Shown here in pieces: positions 63,393-64,000 of a stretch of 64,000 nucleotides of DNA. The position numbers and the translations under genes are program-made. Every line of letters begins with the position of its first letter. Within the stretch, counting starts at the first letter, position 1. The DNA is from Phymatolithon calcareum. Its lineage: Eukaryota > Rhodophyta > Florideophyceae > Hapalidiales. Below the pieces are notes generated by a model that ran no database searches, had not been told where the DNA came from, and worked only from the letters and a program-made list of their open reading frames with translations. The stretch spans positions 2,108,001 to 2,172,000 of the forward strand of contig OZ345370.1 in assembly GCA_977006965.1 (NCBI GenBank), given 5' to 3'.

Positions 63393-64000
63393 TTTTTTGA
63401 CTGGGTCTATGCCGCGATTTTGATGAATTCTCAAGAAAGCCCCTCTACTAGGATGTATCCTACCAATTGCTTTGCGTGCTTGACTAGAGCGATTCCCGCT
63501 AATAGCGATGTGGAACTTGTTCATTTTGTGCCACATGGCTAGGTATCCCCGTAATGTAGTTAAAATACAACGGCAGTCCTTCAATGGGATTTCCCTGGTT
63601 GGAATAGATCTCGGCACCTTGACTCAGTCGTCCACTATCGTGCCTTCTTCCCCGACTTCCAGTGCTGAACACCTGACGGAGTTCACTTTTTGAATTTTTG
63701 GCCGAGTGTTGGACTGACAGAAAGGATGTCAGTCGTACCACATGCAGATTCACAATCTGTTTTTGGCCGACTTTGGTACGCTTAAACACGGCCTCTGATA
63801 TACTCCTGGCGAAAATACCGTTCCATTTCATTTGCGGCAAATGGGAATGATGCACGACAAAATGAAGTGAAGGAAGGATTAGAACTGTCCGTGCACAGAG
63901 CGCTACTGTACAGGTCTCGGCACTGTGAGACAGTACAGCAGTTCCTACGGTGATAATCTCTTTTTTTATTGCGGATGCCGTACGCCTATATTTCGAATGG

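Larger units (their letters stand above)
62853..64000. other. right end of window, hairpins only
   Basis: There is no recognised gene. Two related hairpins occur at 63101-63160 and 63350-63392. CCCTCAATTGAGGG is at about 63024, and the same core CCTCAATTGAGG occurs near 19530. A minus-strand open stretch at 63499-63855 has no recognised family. Confidence 0.4.

Noticed and set aside
63499-63855. Minus-strand frame as a retrotransposon gag piece
   Set aside because: No zinc knuckle, protease or integrase motif, and no LTR nearby.
1-64000. CRISPR arrays, rRNA, bacterial operons
   Set aside because: No regularly spaced identical repeats, no rRNA-like sequence, and gene content is plainly eukaryotic.

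Overview
This looks like nuclear DNA of an intron-poor eukaryote. A red alga of the florideophyte type (Chondrus-like) is my best guess. The support is compact intronless genes, an NB-ARC/WD40 protein, eukaryotic marker genes (uS5/RPS2, the Pol II subunit RPB7, TFIP11, a Gemin8-like protein), and heavy loading with Ty1/copia and APE-type LINE retrotransposons. The organism is an inference; no search was run. There is nothing prokaryotic: no operons, no Shine-Dalgarno sites, no CRISPR and no rRNA.

Layout. 1-6330: a Ty1/copia element on the minus strand with two nearly identical 425-bp LTRs and a decayed gag-pol. 6331-12600: a decayed copy of the Gemin8-TFIP11 pair, split by the copia element, a near-complete dead LINE (called LINE-A here) and a second LINE tail. 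13678-17772 (-): a 1364-aa NLR/APAF1-like NB-ARC WD40 protein. 18351-19985: tandem repeats. 20629-23497 (+): intact Gemin8-like gene and TFIP11, 43 bp apart. 24269-26081 (-): GMC oxidoreductase with a frame break. 26816-27673 (+): enoyl-CoA hydratase (AUH type). 28563-31115 (+): arrestin-RING fusion. 32799-33497 (+): bZIP-like protein. 34430-35690 (-): decayed inverted copy of the arrestin-RING gene. 35691-39969: no recognisable gene. 39970-48170: decayed copy of the seven-TM gene, carrying a head-to-head pair of LINEs between one 14-bp target duplication, and a further LINE tail. 48171-53579: gene desert. 53580-54950 (+): unknown protein with an internal duplication. 56776-57564 (+): RPS2. 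57871-58508 (-): RPB7 with one intron. 58780-61020 (-): GOST-like seven-TM protein. 61558-62850: DNA transposon remnant with inverted ends and a TA duplication. 62851-64000: hairpins only.

Themes. Three different genes each have a decayed partial copy within 20 kb, so local duplication followed by transposon attack and deletion shaped the window. The functional genes fall into RNA metabolism (Gemin8 for snRNP assembly, TFIP11 for spliceosome disassembly, RPB7 for Pol II, RPS2 for the ribosome), signalling or defence (NB-ARC/WD40, arrestin-RING, bZIP) and metabolism (GMC oxidoreductase, AUH-type hydratase). Intergenic DNA also carries several 21-30-bp near-perfect palindromes and repeated GTAC-A/T-GTAC motifs that no gene explains.

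The items most worth following up are the NLR-like gene with its HeLo/CC-like N-terminus, the arrestin-RING fusion, the co-duplicated Gemin8-TFIP11 pair, and the two-template LINE insertion.
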